NCBI RefSeq assembly: GCF_009755605.1
Contig: NZ_WPNZ01000012.1
Coordinates: forward strand, 244,380-308,379
DNA from: Streptomyces typhae
GTDB lineage: Bacteria > Actinomycetota > Actinomycetes > Streptomycetales > Streptomycetaceae
Length of the DNA stretch: 64,000 nt
Direction of reading: 5' to 3'
A program made the translations under genes and the position numbers. Positions 1-8,130 of the stretch are shown piece after piece (position 1 is the stretch's first letter; the number at the start of each line of letters is the position of its first letter). Below the pieces are notes generated by a model. It did no database searches. It saw only the letters and a list, made by a program, of their open reading frames with translations, and was not told the origin of the DNA.

Positions 1-340
1 GCAACTGCCCCTCGTCGACGCCCAGGAAGTGGTGCGTCTCGCGGTCCGCGCCCCCTTCACCTGGTATCCGCCGATCCTCGACTACCTGGGCGGCAAGCTG
101 GTCCTGCCCGAGCCGTTCGGCCTGCGGCACGCCTGGGCGGACAAGCCCTGGCGGCACCGCTTCATGGCCGACGACGCGCTGCGCGCCGCCACCCCGGTGC
201 TGCGCGTGGTGCACTCGGCGGCACTGAAGGTCCTGGAGGAGAACGGCGTCAACACCGACCGCTTCGGCGCCCGCGCCACGTTCCTCAGCGGCGCCGTGCA
301 GGACCCGGCCCCGAAGCAGGCGGACGTGTACAACGCGTAG
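1..340 (+). CDS. C-terminal fragment of an unrecognised protein (5' end outside window)
   Basis: An open frame enters from the left edge and ends at a TAG at 338-340. At least 112 residues are visible. Codon use is typical of the neighbourhood (GC-rich third positions), so this is the tail of a real gene rather than a chance frame. The first in-window start-like codon (GTG at 29) lies inside the open frame and is probably not the true start. I see no diagnostic motif. The tail is mixed, with a Trp/Tyr/Pro-rich segment (FTWYPPILDYLGG) and a helical part ending in VYNA. It converges on the HIT gene and is followed directly by a strong hairpin. I do not recognise the family and assign no function. 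Confidence 0.7.
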   Translation, partial: QLPLVDAQEVVRLAVRAPFTWYPPILDYLGGKLVLPEPFGLRHAWADKPWRHRFMADDALRAATPVLRVVHSAALKVLEENGVNTDRFGARATFLSGAVQDPAPKQADVYNA

Positions 341-370
341 GGCTCACCGCCGGTCCGGCGCAGAGCAGAG

Positions 371-413
371 CCCGGGCGGTGCGGCGCACAGCGTGCGTAC
401 CGCACCGCCCGGG
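371..413 (+). terminator. Strong hairpin terminator of the left-edge gene
   Basis: A perfect inverted repeat has arms 371-383 and 401-413, extendable by one pair (384/400), around a GC-rich loop. It starts 31 nt after the stop codon. There is no U-run, as is usual for Streptomyces terminators. It sits between convergent genes and next to the inverted-repeat element at 416-594. Confidence 0.7.
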
Positions 414-415
414 GG

Positions 416-594
416 CTAGGGCCTGTCGTCAAACTCCCTCCTGCCACGTGACGCCATGCACGCACTTTCGCCGCACCGGGCCCAGACCCAAGTACGTCCA
501 GTACGAGGGCCTGTGCCCGGCACGCCGAGAGCACGCACCTGACGCCACGTGGCCGCCCTCCGGGCAACGGAGGGAGTTTGACGACAGGCCCTAG
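416..594. mobile_element. Miniature inverted-repeat element (MITE-like), non-coding
   Basis: The element is about 179 bp and is bounded by perfect 26-bp terminal inverted repeats: 416-441 (CTAGGGCCTGTCGTCAAACT, then CCCTCC) and its reverse complement at 569-594. Sub-terminal segments also mirror each other (GCCACGTGACGCC on the left, GACGCCACGTGGC on the right). The interior has no convincing gene. Both outer ends read CTAG, which may be a 4-bp target duplication or part of the repeat. The right-hand CTAG contains the stop codon of the HIT gene. A 47-bp relative lies at 51126-51172. It has the design of a non-autonomous transposable element, but no transposase is in the window. Confidence 0.8.
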
Positions 595-1139
595 CCCTTC
601 GGCCAGGCCTCCGCCAGCATCTTGCGGGTGTCCGCGAGCAGTTGCGGCAGCACCTTGGTGTGCCCGACGACCGGCATGAAGTTCGTGTCCCCGCCCCAGC
701 GCGGCACGATGTGCTGGTGCAGATGCGCGGCGATGCCCGCGCCCGCGACGGTGCCCTGGTTCATGCCGATGTTGAAGCCGTGCGCCCCGGACGCGGTGCG
801 CAGCGCCGTCATCGCCTGCTTGGTCAGCTCACCGAGCTCGGCGGTCTCCGGCCCGGTCAGCTCCGTGTAGTCGGCGACGTGGCGGTAGGGCACGACCATG
901 AGGTGCCCGCCGTTGTACGGGTACAGGTTCAGGACCGCGTACACGTGCTCACCGCGTGCGATGACGAGCCCGTCCTCGTCCGATTTGGCCGGGATCGAGC
1001 AGAAGGGGCAGCCGTCGTCCGCTCCGGGACCACTGGGCTTGTTCTCGCCCTGGATGTACGCCATCCGGTGAGGCGTCCACAGGCGCTGGAACGCGTCCTG
1101 AGTCCCCACTCCGATCTGCTGCTCCGGCTCAGTCGTCAT
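591..1139 (-). CDS. HIT-family nucleotide phosphorylase/hydrolase (Ap4A phosphorylase-like)
   Basis: A 182-residue protein of the histidine-triad superfamily. The signature HLHQHIV is at residues 139-145 (triad His 139, 141, 143). An N-terminal CPFC (44-47) is typical of the longer actinobacterial members. Such proteins act on dinucleoside polyphosphates. The mycobacterial homologue next to thrS is known, as I recall, as an Ap4A phosphorylase, and thrS precedes this gene here too on the same strand, 81 nt away. Since aminoacyl-tRNA synthetases make Ap4A, a housekeeping role in removing it is plausible (inference). I chose ATG 1139; an in-frame ATG at 1151 would add four residues and neither has a clear ribosome site. 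The TAG stop lies in the terminal CTAG of the inverted-repeat element. Confidence 0.9.
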   Translation of the reverse strand: MTTEPEQQIGVGTQDAFQRLWTPHRMAYIQGENKPSGPGADDGCPFCSIPAKSDEDGLVIARGEHVYAVLNLYPYNGGHLMVVPYRHVADYTELTGPETAELGELTKQAMTALRTASGAHGFNIGMNQGTVAGAGIAAHLHQHIVPRWGGDTNFMPVVGHTKVLPQLLADTRKMLAEAWPKG

Positions 1140-1220
1140 GCTGTGCAGCATATGACTTCGCCCGTCCGGAACGTGCCGCCGGGGCGGTGGGCCCCGGCGG
1201 CACTGGCGCGTACGCGCCCG

Positions 1221-3200
1221 TCAGACCTGGACGCGCTCCTCGACGACCTTCGCGATCTTCGCGATGGCGTCGTCGACGGGGATGCCGTTCTCCTGCGAGC
1301 CGTCGCGGTAGCGGAAGGACACGGCGCCGTTCTCCATGTCCTCGTCGCCCGCGATGACCATGAAGGGCACCTTGGCCTTCTGCTGGTTCCTGATCTTCTT
1401 CTGCATGCGGTCGGAGGAGGCGTCCACCTCGACCCGCAGCCCCTGGGCGCGTGCCTTCTCGGCGAACTCCCGCAGGTAGGGGATGTGGGCGTCACCGATC
1501 GGGATGCCGACGGCCTGCACCGGGGCGAGCCAGGCGGGGAACGCGCCCGCGTAGTGCTCCAGGAGCACGCCGAAGAACCGCTCGATGGAGCCGAACAGGG
1601 CCCGGTGCAGCATCACGGGCTGCTGACGCGAGCCGTCCGCCGCGGTGTACTCCAGGCCGAAGCGCTTCGGCTGGTTGAAGTCGACCTGGAGGGTCGACAT
1701 CTGCCAGGACCGGCCGATCGCGTCCTTGACCTGGACGGAGATCTTCGGGCCGTAGTACGCGGCGCCGCCCGGGTCCGGCACCAGCGGCAGGTCCTGCTTC
1801 TCCGCGGCCTGCCGGAGCGCCTCGGTGGCCTCCGCCCAGTCCTCGTCCTCGCCGATGAACTTGTCGGAGTCGTCACGGGTGGACAGCTCGAGCTCGAACT
1901 CGGTCAGGCCGTAGTCGCGCAGCAGGTCGAGCACGAAGGTGAGGAGGTTGTCGAGCTCCTCGGCCATCTGCTCCTTGGTGCAGTAGATGTGCGCGTCGTC
2001 CTGGGTGAAGCCGCGCGAACGGGTCAGTCCGTGCACGACGCCCGACTTCTCGTACCGGTACACGGTGCCGAACTCGAAGAGGCGCAGCGGCAGCTCACGG
2101 TAGGAGCGACCGCGCGACTTGAAGATCAGGTTGTGCATCGGGCAGTTCATCGCCTTGAGGCGGTAGTTCTGCTCGTCGAACTCGATGGGCGGGAACATGC
2201 CGTCCGCGTAGTGCGGCAGGTGACCCGAGATCTCGAAGAGCTTCTCCTTCGAGAGGTGCGGGGTGTTCACGAACTCGTAGCCGGAGACCTCGTGGCGGCG
2301 CCGCGAGTAGTCCTCCATCACCTTGCGGATCACTCCGCCCTTGGGGTGGAAGACCGCGAGACCCGGGCCGAGCTCCTCGGGGAAGGAGAACAGGTCGAGC
2401 TCCGAGCCGAGCTTGCGGTGGTCGCGCTTCTCGGCCTCGGCGAGGAACTCCAGATGCGCCTTCAGCTCGTCCTTGGACGGCCACGCGGTGCCGTAGATGC
2501 GCTGGAGCTGCGGGTTCTTCTCGCTGCCGCGCCAGTAGGCGGCGGCGGAGCGCATCAGCTTGAACGCCGGGATGTTCCGGGTGCTGGGCAGGTGCGGGCC
2601 GCGGCAGAGGTCCTTCCAGCACAGTTCGCCGGTCTTGGCGTCGAGGTTGTCGTAGATGGTCAGCTCGCCGGCGCCCACCTCGGCGTCCGCGCCGTCGGCG
2701 GCGTTCGCGGCGTTGCCCTTGAGGCCGATGAGCTCCAGCTTGTACGGCTCGTCGGCGAGCTCGACGCGGGCGTCGTCGTCGTTGGTGACGCGGCGCGAGA
2801 AGCGCTGGCCCCGCTTCTGGATCTCCTGCATCTTCTTCTCGATGCGCTTGAGGTCCTCGGGCGTGAACGGCTCGGCGACGTCGAAGTCGTAGTAGAAGCC
2901 GTCCCGGATGGGCGGGCCGATGCCGAGCTTGGCGTCGGGGAACAGCTCCTGCACGGCCTGCGCCATCACGTGCGCGGTGGAGTGGCGCAGGATGTCCAGG
3001 CCGTCCTCGGAGGAGATCTCGACGGGCTCGACGACCTCGCCGTCGGCCGGTGCGTACGCCAGGTCCTTCAGCTCGTCGCCCACGCGGGCGGCCACAATGG
3101 TGCGCTCGCCGTCGAAGAGCTCGGCGGCCGTAGTGCCCGTCGTCACCACGCGCTCTTCCCGCTCGGAATCGCGTTGGATGATCACACGGACGTCTGACAC
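1221..3200 (-). CDS. thrS: Threonyl-tRNA synthetase
   Basis: A 659-residue class II synthetase that charges tRNA-Thr in the cytoplasm. It is full length and in the canonical order: TGS domain (1-65), the second additional domain with HxxxH (His73, His77) used for editing misacylated Ser, a catalytic core with MNCPMHN, a motif 2 region (TRSRGFTQDDAH) and motif 3 (MLHRALFGSIERF), then the anticodon-binding domain. GTG 3200 is the start: the sequence begins SDVRVIIQRD and an AGGAGA box lies about 6 nt upstream. A longer frame continues upstream to 4199, but that part is Arg/Pro-rich shadow of the opposite frame. The 128-nt leader shows no T-box sequence. It is followed by the HIT gene, probably co-transcribed. 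Confidence 0.97.
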   Translation of the reverse strand: MSDVRVIIQRDSEREERVVTTGTTAAELFDGERTIVAARVGDELKDLAYAPADGEVVEPVEISSEDGLDILRHSTAHVMAQAVQELFPDAKLGIGPPIRDGFYYDFDVAEPFTPEDLKRIEKKMQEIQKRGQRFSRRVTNDDDARVELADEPYKLELIGLKGNAANAADGADAEVGAGELTIYDNLDAKTGELCWKDLCRGPHLPSTRNIPAFKLMRSAAAYWRGSEKNPQLQRIYGTAWPSKDELKAHLEFLAEAEKRDHRKLGSELDLFSFPEELGPGLAVFHPKGGVIRKVMEDYSRRRHEVSGYEFVNTPHLSKEKLFEISGHLPHYADGMFPPIEFDEQNYRLKAMNCPMHNLIFKSRGRSYRELPLRLFEFGTVYRYEKSGVVHGLTRSRGFTQDDAHIYCTKEQMAEELDNLLTFVLDLLRDYGLTEFELELSTRDDSDKFIGEDEDWAEATEALRQAAEKQDLPLVPDPGGAAYYGPKISVQVKDAIGRSWQMSTLQVDFNQPKRFGLEYTAADGSRQQPVMLHRALFGSIERFFGVLLEHYAGAFPAWLAPVQAVGIPIGDAHIPYLREFAEKARAQGLRVEVDASSDRMQKKIRNQQKAKVPFMVIAGDEDMENGAVSFRYRDGSQENGIPVDDAIAKIAKVVEERVQV

Positions 3201-3328
3201 CGGTCTCTCCTGCCTGAAGGGGGCTGCCCTGCTGGTACGGGGCCTGCGGCAGATCTGCTCCTGCGCGCGCAACGAATCGTACCGAGCCAGGGGGGCCCAG
3301 AGCGAAACGGTTGTCCGGAGCGGCCGGC

Positions 3329-4555
3329 TCAGTCCCCGCTGCACGCCTCCTCGAAGAAGTCCAGGTTCTCCTGCATCGCCTTCATCAGGCGGTCCCGCTC
3401 GGCCTCGTCCACCTGGACGGGCACCACATCGGCGGCATCGGTGAGCCTGCGGAAGCCGCCCCGGCTCTCCAGGCGGCCGTGCACCCGGATCGGCAGGCCG
3501 ACCAGGTGCGCGTGCCCGGCGATGCGGTAGTCCTCCTCGTCCAGGGACATCCTGACGTGCGGGACCTCCGCCCCGGCGAGCACCCGTACCCGTACGGTGC
3601 CCGCACCCCGCGGTCCGGAGCGCCGCATGCGCACCACGGTCCCGGTGATCCGCACCGGCACCGCGGGCTCGGCGCGCAGATAGCGGGCGCCGGCCTCGCG
3701 CAGCACGGGCAGGTCGCCGGGCGAGAACTCGACGGGCTCGGCGGACGCGGCGCACCCCTGAGGGACGCCTGCGGCGGGTGACCACTGCACGCCGACCCTC
3801 GCGCCCTCGGTGCCGCGGACGAGGGTGATGACGGCCTCGACCAGTTCGTGGCTGACGCCCGCGCCGACGGCGCCGTCGAAGGCGTCCATGCCGCCGGTGG
3901 CCCGCTGGTAGTCCACCGCTTCCCTGGCGGCGTACAGCGCCTGGTGCAGGCGTACGGCGAGCGGCCGTCCGGTGGGCACGGGCAGATGGGCGGTGAGCCG
4001 GTGGCCGCCGTGGGCCGGGCCGACGAGGACGCCCTCCAGCGAGGCCGCGGCGGGGCGGCGGTGCCGTGCGCCGTAGTACCCCGCTCGGGCGCGGACGGCG
4101 AGCGCGCCGGCGAGCAACAGCCGGCGCGCGGCGGTGCGCAGTTGTTCCTCGGCCGTCCAGGACGCGGTGCCCGCGGGGCCGCTCGGCACGTCCCGCCACC
4201 AGGAGATCTCGTCGCTCGGGACGGCGAGGGCGACGAGCACGTCGCGGGCGGAGGGGGACGCGCTGCGGGCGAGCGCGGTCAGGGCCTCGCCGAGCAGGTC
4301 CTCGCTGTCGGGGAAGGAGCCGCTCTCCGGCACGAGCAGGCTGGTGCCGCCCGTGCCGGGCCCCGGCGGGGTCCAGCGGGAGTAGCGCCCCGGGGCGCCG
4401 CCGCGGCGGTGCCAGCCGTGCCGGGCGAGCAGCGCGCAGAGCACGGCGGGGTCGACCCGCCCGGGTTCGGGCGGGTCCGACCAGAGGGCCGGGGCGTCGG
4501 CGGGATGGGGGCGCGGAGCGCGCGGTGGCGCGGGTTCGTCGATCGGGCGGTGCAT
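3329..4555 (-). CDS. Conserved hypothetical protein, coupled to a DUF4365 gene
   Basis: A 408-residue soluble protein with no signal peptide or membrane segment. The ATG at 4555 overlaps the TGA of the upstream DUF4365 gene by one base (TGATG), so the two are almost certainly translationally coupled. A GGGAGG box precedes the start. The N-terminus (about 1-45) is Pro-rich. The middle is Ala/Leu-rich and helical. The C-terminal 120 residues look beta-rich (VPVRITGTVVRMRRS, then a GLPIRVHGRLESRGGFRRL stretch), resembling an OB-like or swapped-hairpin fold. I do not recognise a family. Tight coupling to a putative nuclease-fold protein suggests the two products act together. Confidence 0.8.
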   Translation of the reverse strand: MHRPIDEPAPPRAPRPHPADAPALWSDPPEPGRVDPAVLCALLARHGWHRRGGAPGRYSRWTPPGPGTGGTSLLVPESGSFPDSEDLLGEALTALARSASPSARDVLVALAVPSDEISWWRDVPSGPAGTASWTAEEQLRTAARRLLLAGALAVRARAGYYGARHRRPAAASLEGVLVGPAHGGHRLTAHLPVPTGRPLAVRLHQALYAAREAVDYQRATGGMDAFDGAVGAGVSHELVEAVITLVRGTEGARVGVQWSPAAGVPQGCAASAEPVEFSPGDLPVLREAGARYLRAEPAVPVRITGTVVRMRRSGPRGAGTVRVRVLAGAEVPHVRMSLDEEDYRIAGHAHLVGLPIRVHGRLESRGGFRRLTDAADVVPVQVDEAERDRLMKAMQENLDFFEEACSGD

Positions 4556-5121
4556 CAGGGTCTCCCTCCCGTCCCGACGCGCGTCATGATCTCGCAGAGC
4601 GCCCAGTCGTCGAAGATCCGCGTGGTCGGGACACGGACGGTGGTCCTTCGGCGGCCCGTCACCGGGTGTCCGGCGAGGTTGGTCCAGTAGCAGCAGTGCC
4701 GCAGGTCGAGCCGGTCGTGCCCGGCCCGCAGCCAGTCGTCGCGCGAGCGGGGCACGATCATCACCACGAGGATCTTGTGCACCGACACCGGGGTGCGGGC
4801 GAGCTTCACCAGGTGCGCGTTGTCCAGGGTGAAGGAGAAGGCGGGCCCGGCCGGGCGGGGCGGGAGCTGGTAGGTGCACTTGAGCTGCACCTTGATGGTG
4901 ACTTCGTCGTCCACGGTGTGCCCGGGAGCGCTGTGGCTGACGTGCCAGTCGATGCCGTTGTCCGGGAACGGCTGGGAGAGCGAGCACCCCGCCGCCGCGG
5001 CGACGGCGTGCAGATAGCCCACCTGAAGGGTCTCCATGCAGGCGGTGGTGGCGAGATTGCCGCGCGGCGGTGCGATCCGCTCGGGCAGCAGCCCGCCCTG
5101 TTCGGGCTGCGCGAGCGCCAT
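4555..5121 (-). CDS. DUF4365-family protein (possible PD-(D/E)XK nuclease-like fold)
   Basis: A 188-residue protein starting at ATG 5121 (MALAQPEQGG), facing the plus-strand exonuclease gene across a 165-bp divergent promoter region. The pattern GIDWHV, then about 20 residues later VTIKVQLKCTY, matches the DUF4365 family, where an acidic residue followed by a strand bearing (E/Q)xK resembles the PD-(D/E)XK nuclease core. The position normally held by the second acidic residue is Gln here, so catalysis is uncertain. The C-terminus carries SRDDWLRAG, HCCYWTNLAG and a Trp-containing helix typical of the family. It is coupled to the downstream 408-residue protein. Longer in-frame starts up to 5214 exist but encode Arg-rich, unlikely sequence. 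Confidence 0.75.
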   Translation of the reverse strand: MALAQPEQGGLLPERIAPPRGNLATTACMETLQVGYLHAVAAAAGCSLSQPFPDNGIDWHVSHSAPGHTVDDEVTIKVQLKCTYQLPPRPAGPAFSFTLDNAHLVKLARTPVSVHKILVVMIVPRSRDDWLRAGHDRLDLRHCCYWTNLAGHPVTGRRRTTVRVPTTRIFDDWALCEIMTRVGTGGRP

Positions 5122-5286
5122 GTTCCAGAAGCCTTCCGAACCGGACGTTCCCGTTCGGGCGGGTCGACGACCGCGCCCTGTAACTGTGTTGTCTCCGGGC
5201 CGGGTTCGGCGCAAACGGCCCGGGTATCACCAGCGTGGGCAGTTACGCAGGTCAACTGCCGACGCGGAACGAGGAGTTGCGTCAGG

Positions 5287-6012
5287 ATGACGTGCTGGTA
5301 CGAGGGACCATTGGCCGCATTCGACACGGAGACCACGGGTGTCGACGTCGAGACCGACCGCATCGTGTCGGCCGCCGTCGTCGTGCAGAACGGCGCGGGG
5401 GCCCGGCCCCGTGTCACCCGCTGGCTGGTGAATCCGGGCATTCCCGTGCCCGCGGGCGCCACCGCGGTTCACGGGCTCACGCAGGAGCACCTGGAGCGGA
5501 CGGGCCGCTGGCCCGCCCCGGTGATGGAGGAGATCGGGCGCGAGCTGGCCGAGCAGGGCGCGGCGGGCCGGCCGCTCGTCGTGATGAACGCGCCGTTCGA
5601 CCTGACGCTGTTCGACCGGGAGTTGCGCAGGCATCGCGCGTCGTCGCTCGCCCGCTATCTGGAGAGCCATCCGCTGTGCGTGCTCGACCCTCGCGTCCTG
5701 GACCGGCAACTGGACCGGTACCGCAAGGGCCGGCGGACACTGACGGATCTGTGCGCGCACTACGGCGTGGAGTTGTCGGGCGCGCATGACGCGGCGGCCG
5801 ACGCGCAGGCCGCACTGGATGTCGTACGAGCGGTGGGGCGCCGTTTCTCGGGTCGTATGGAGCGTCTGTCCCCGGCGGAGCTGCACACGTTGCAGGCGGT
5901 GTGGCACGCGTCCCAGGCGCGCGGGCTCGAGGCCTGGTTCGCACGCAGCGGTTCGCCCGAGGCGGTGGATCCGGCGTGGCCGCTGCGGCCGGAACTGCCC
6001 GCGGCGGCCTGA
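5287..6012 (+). CDS. DEDDh 3'-5' exonuclease (DnaQ/RNase T superfamily)
   Basis: A 241-residue protein with the full set of exonuclease motifs: FDTETTG (Asp13, Glu15), NAPFDLTLFD (Asp105), and HDAAADA (His167, Asp172), i.e. DEDDh. Such proteins remove 3' nucleotides from DNA or RNA with two metal ions. Without polymerase or helicase domains this is a stand-alone proofreading- or repair-type exonuclease. The roughly 60 residues after the Exo III motif are helical and specific to this protein. ATG 5287 is preceded only by a weak purine-rich stretch. A much longer upstream open frame on this strand is a shadow of the opposite-strand genes. It is monocistronic, ahead of a tRNA on the opposite strand. 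Confidence 0.9.
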   Translation: MTCWYEGPLAAFDTETTGVDVETDRIVSAAVVVQNGAGARPRVTRWLVNPGIPVPAGATAVHGLTQEHLERTGRWPAPVMEEIGRELAEQGAAGRPLVVMNAPFDLTLFDRELRRHRASSLARYLESHPLCVLDPRVLDRQLDRYRKGRRTLTDLCAHYGVELSGAHDAAADAQAALDVVRAVGRRFSGRMERLSPAELHTLQAVWHASQARGLEAWFARSGSPEAVDPAWPLRPELPAAA

Positions 6013-6074
6013 GCGTTGCCGCGCGCAGCCGCGGGCGCGGGTGGCTCCAACGCCCTCGGGCAGCCGGGGGCATG

Positions 6075-6105
6075 AAAAAACCGGTCCGTCGGAAGGACGG
6101 ACCGG
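6075..6105 (-). terminator. Rho-independent terminator of the first tRNA-Val(CAC)
   Basis: A perfect 10-bp stem (6081-6090 with 6096-6105) has a five-base loop and is followed on the minus strand by six T residues (6080-6075). It lies 11 nt beyond the tRNA 3' end and is a textbook intrinsic terminator. Confidence 0.9.
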
Positions 6106-6116
6106 CATTCTCCGGG

Positions 6117-6188
6117 TGGGCGATACTGGGTTCGAACCAGTGACCTCTTCGGTGTGAACGAAGCGCTCTCCCACTGAGCTAATCGCCC
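6117..6188 (-). tRNA. tRNA-Val (anticodon CAC), copy 1
   Basis: The minus strand folds as a complete 72-nt cloverleaf. The acceptor stem is GGGCGAT paired with ATCGCCC, with discriminator A. The anticodon arm is CTTCG-TTCACAC-CGAAG (anticodon CAC, reads GUG), and the T-loop contains GGTTCGAACC. No CCA is encoded. The second copy at 6933-7004 has the same sequence, and the flank upstream of the 5' end is nearly the same (GCAGAGAGAACATTAC on the plus strand), so the pair arose by duplication. Confidence 0.97.
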
Positions 6189-6205
6189 CGGACGCAGAGA
6201 GAACA

Positions 6206-6676
6206 TTACAGGTCCGGGCGGCGTTCGTTCAAACCGCTTCGCAGGTACGCGGCGAGACCCCGGCGGCCCGTGCGCATCATCAGGGCGTGGTTCAGCAGGA
6301 ACAGCGGCCGGCCGGGCACCGCGAGCCGCCGCATCAGGGGCTTGTGCACGTCGACTTCCTGGTCGTACACCGCGCGGGCGCCGCCGCCCGCGGCGGTGAC
6401 GGTCCAGCGTGCCCAGCCTTCGAGGTCGCCCGTCATGGAGATCTCCAGGATGCCGCGGCCGGGGTCGCGGCGGCGTTCGGCAGCGGTGATCACGAGGTCG
6501 TACGGGAGCAGTGAGCGCAGCCGGACGGTGCCGTCGCGTTCGCCGATCGCGGTCACCTCGCGAACCTGCGGCCACCATCGCGCGTAGTCCTCGGCCCGCT
6601 CCAGGGTGTCGTACACCGTCGCGGGCGGGGCGGGCAGATTCCAGACGCTGCGGAAACGGTAATGGCACCAGTCCAT
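6206..6676 (-). CDS. SRPBCC (START/Bet v1-like) protein
   Basis: A 156-residue protein with the polyketide cyclase/START-like layout. The N-terminal strand FRSVWNLPAPPATVYDTLE leads into a helix with YARWWPQVREV, followed by alternating strands and a long C-terminal helix (LFLLNHALMMRTGRRGLAAYLRS). The YARWWPQV segment is a strong family mark. Members bind hydrophobic ligands in a central cavity; the ligand here is unknown. It sits alone between the two tRNA-Val genes, with its TAA at 6206-6208 only 18 nt from tRNA copy 1. ATG 6676 is the only good start. Confidence 0.8.
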   Translation of the reverse strand: MDWCHYRFRSVWNLPAPPATVYDTLERAEDYARWWPQVREVTAIGERDGTVRLRSLLPYDLVITAAERRRDPGRGILEISMTGDLEGWARWTVTAAGGGARAVYDQEVDVHKPLMRRLAVPGRPLFLLNHALMMRTGRRGLAAYLRSGLNERRPDL

Positions 6677-6889
6677 GGCCCACAGTGTGCGGCCGGTTCG
6701 ATATCCCTGCGCCGACCGCGCGACAGAACGGACGGGTCGTCAACTCGAAGAAATAGGAACGAGTTATTCCGCAAGGGTTCGCGTGGGGTGTGAAATTCCG
6801 TGAATGGGCGTCACATACGCGCCACATATGGTTCCGGCATGCCCCGCATACAGTTCCGGACACGGCGGTCACTCCGCGTTGACACGACT

Positions 6890-6923
6890 GTGGCCCGGAG
6901 ACCGTTTCCGGTCTCCGGGCCAC
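6890..6923 (-). terminator. Hairpin terminator of the second tRNA-Val(CAC)
   Basis: A perfect inverted repeat (6890-6902 with 6911-6923, one more pair at 6903/6910) has a 6-nt inner loop and lies about 10 nt past the tRNA 3' end. There is no T-run, so it is a Streptomyces-style GC hairpin. Confidence 0.75.
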
Positions 6924-6932
6924 AATCCCGGG

Positions 6933-7004
6933 TGGGCGATACTGGGTTCGAACCAGTGACCTCTTCGGTGTGAACGAAGCGCTCTCCCACTGAGCTAATC
7001 GCCC
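6933..7004 (-). tRNA. tRNA-Val (anticodon CAC), copy 2
   Basis: Same cloverleaf as copy 1 with identical body sequence: acceptor GGGCGAT/ATCGCCC, anticodon CAC, discriminator A. The two copies are about 816 bp apart and separated by the SRPBCC gene and a copy-specific terminator. Confidence 0.97.
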
Positions 7005-7078
7005 CGGGCGCAGAGAGAACATTACCCCATGTCAGAGGGTGCCCCCGACCATCCCTGCCGGGACGGTCCGCGCTCGGG

Positions 7079-7525
7079 TCACTGATCGTTGATCTTCCAC
7101 GGCATCTCGATGCCGAACTTCCACAGGTAGATCCCGACGAGCGCGGCGACGATCACCAGGCCGATCACCGTGAGGATGATGTTGCGGCGGCGGACCCGCG
7201 GGTCGAGTGCACGCTGTGCGGCCTCCGTGACCTTCCGTTTCGTCCAGCGCAGGACCAGCTGCGCCCAGACGAACTCGGTCGCCCAGATCGCCATGCCGCC
7301 GAAGATCACCACCCAGCCCGGCCCCGGCAGGGGCAGCATGATGATGCCGGCGACGACCACGGCGAGACCCACGATGAACACGCCGACCTGCCAGCTCAGG
7401 TGCAGCGTGCGCCGGGCCTTGATGAACTCCGGCGCCCTGGACCCGAAGGGCTTCTCGGCTTTGACCTGCTCGGCCACGTCGTCGACGGCCGCCGCCGCCT
7501 TCGACTCGTCACTCCCCGTATTCAT
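7079..7525 (-). CDS. PGPGW-motif membrane protein (TIGR02611-like)
   Basis: A 148-residue integral membrane protein. The N-terminus is cytoplasmic and Lys/Ala-rich. Membrane segments lie at about residues 44-62 (VGVFIVGLAVVVAGIIML) and 64-85, and a C-terminal one (IILTVIGLVIVAALVGIYL) is separated by a basic amphipathic stretch. The motif LPLPGPGW between the first two segments is the signature of a small actinobacterial membrane family with no assigned function. ATG 7525 (MNTGSDESK) is chosen over an upstream start that would add an Arg/Trp-rich shadow. It is divergent from ssgB. Confidence 0.85.
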   Translation of the reverse strand: MNTGSDESKAAAAVDDVAEQVKAEKPFGSRAPEFIKARRTLHLSWQVGVFIVGLAVVVAGIIMLPLPGPGWVVIFGGMAIWATEFVWAQLVLRWTKRKVTEAAQRALDPRVRRRNIILTVIGLVIVAALVGIYLWKFGIEMPWKINDQ

Positions 7526-7716
7526 GCAGCCAAACCTTACCGGACGGAAACCCGTCACCGGAATGGGCGTACGAAGCAAACGGACAGTCCGCCATACGAG
7601 CCACCTAAAGCCACCCAAAACTCTCAGAGGGGTTTACAACGGCACCGTAGGTGGCATGTCGATTTCGCCGACGTGCGAATCCCCGAGCGCACACTGAGCG
7701 AAAGGCCCTGGCGCTT

Positions 7717-8130
7717 ATGAACACCACGGTCAGCTGCGAGCTGCACCTGCGCCTCGTTGTGTCGAGCGAGTCCTCACTGCCTGTACCCGCAGGACTGCGG
7801 TATGACACGGCCGATCCCTATGCCGTGCACGCCACCTTCCACACCGGAGCCGAGGAGACCGTCGAGTGGGTATTCGCCCGCGATCTCCTCGCCGAGGGCC
7901 TGCACAGGCCCACCGGCACCGGCGACGTCCGCGTCTGGCCGTCCCGCAGCCACGGTCAGGGCGTCGTCTGCATCGCCCTGAGCTCCCCCGAGGGTGAGGC
8001 TCTGCTCGAGGCCCCGGCGCGGGCCCTGGAATCGTTCCTGAAGCGTACCGACGCGGCCGTGCCACCCGGCACGGAGCACCGCCACTTCGATCTCGACACG
8101 GAGCTCTCGCACATTTTGGCCGAAAGCTAG
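7717..8130 (+). CDS. ssgB: SsgB, sporulation-specific cell division regulator
   Basis: A 137-residue SsgA-like protein, the usual SsgB length, beginning MNTTVSCELHLRLVVSSESS and containing DPYAVHATFHTG and VEWVFARDLL, both hallmark segments. In sporulating Streptomyces, SsgB, recruited by SsgA, marks future division sites and brings FtsZ to them. Its presence here fixes the organism as a morphologically complex actinomycete. ATG 7717 has a purine-rich stretch about 10 nt upstream. The 191-bp gap from the divergent membrane-protein gene should hold its promoter; I could not identify a specific sigma site with confidence. Confidence 0.96.
   Translation: MNTTVSCELHLRLVVSSESSLPVPAGLRYDTADPYAVHATFHTGAEETVEWVFARDLLAEGLHRPTGTGDVRVWPSRSHGQGVVCIALSSPEGEALLEAPARALESFLKRTDAAVPPGTEHRHFDLDTELSHILAES

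Noticed and set aside
642..3197. 851-codon plus-strand frame opposite thrS and the HIT gene
   Set aside because: It is the antisense shadow of thrS in GC-rich DNA: Val/Leu/Arg/Gly-only composition, no motif, no ribosome site.
3201..3328. T-box leader upstream of thrS
   Set aside because: The 128-nt gap is short and lacks a T-box-like sequence.
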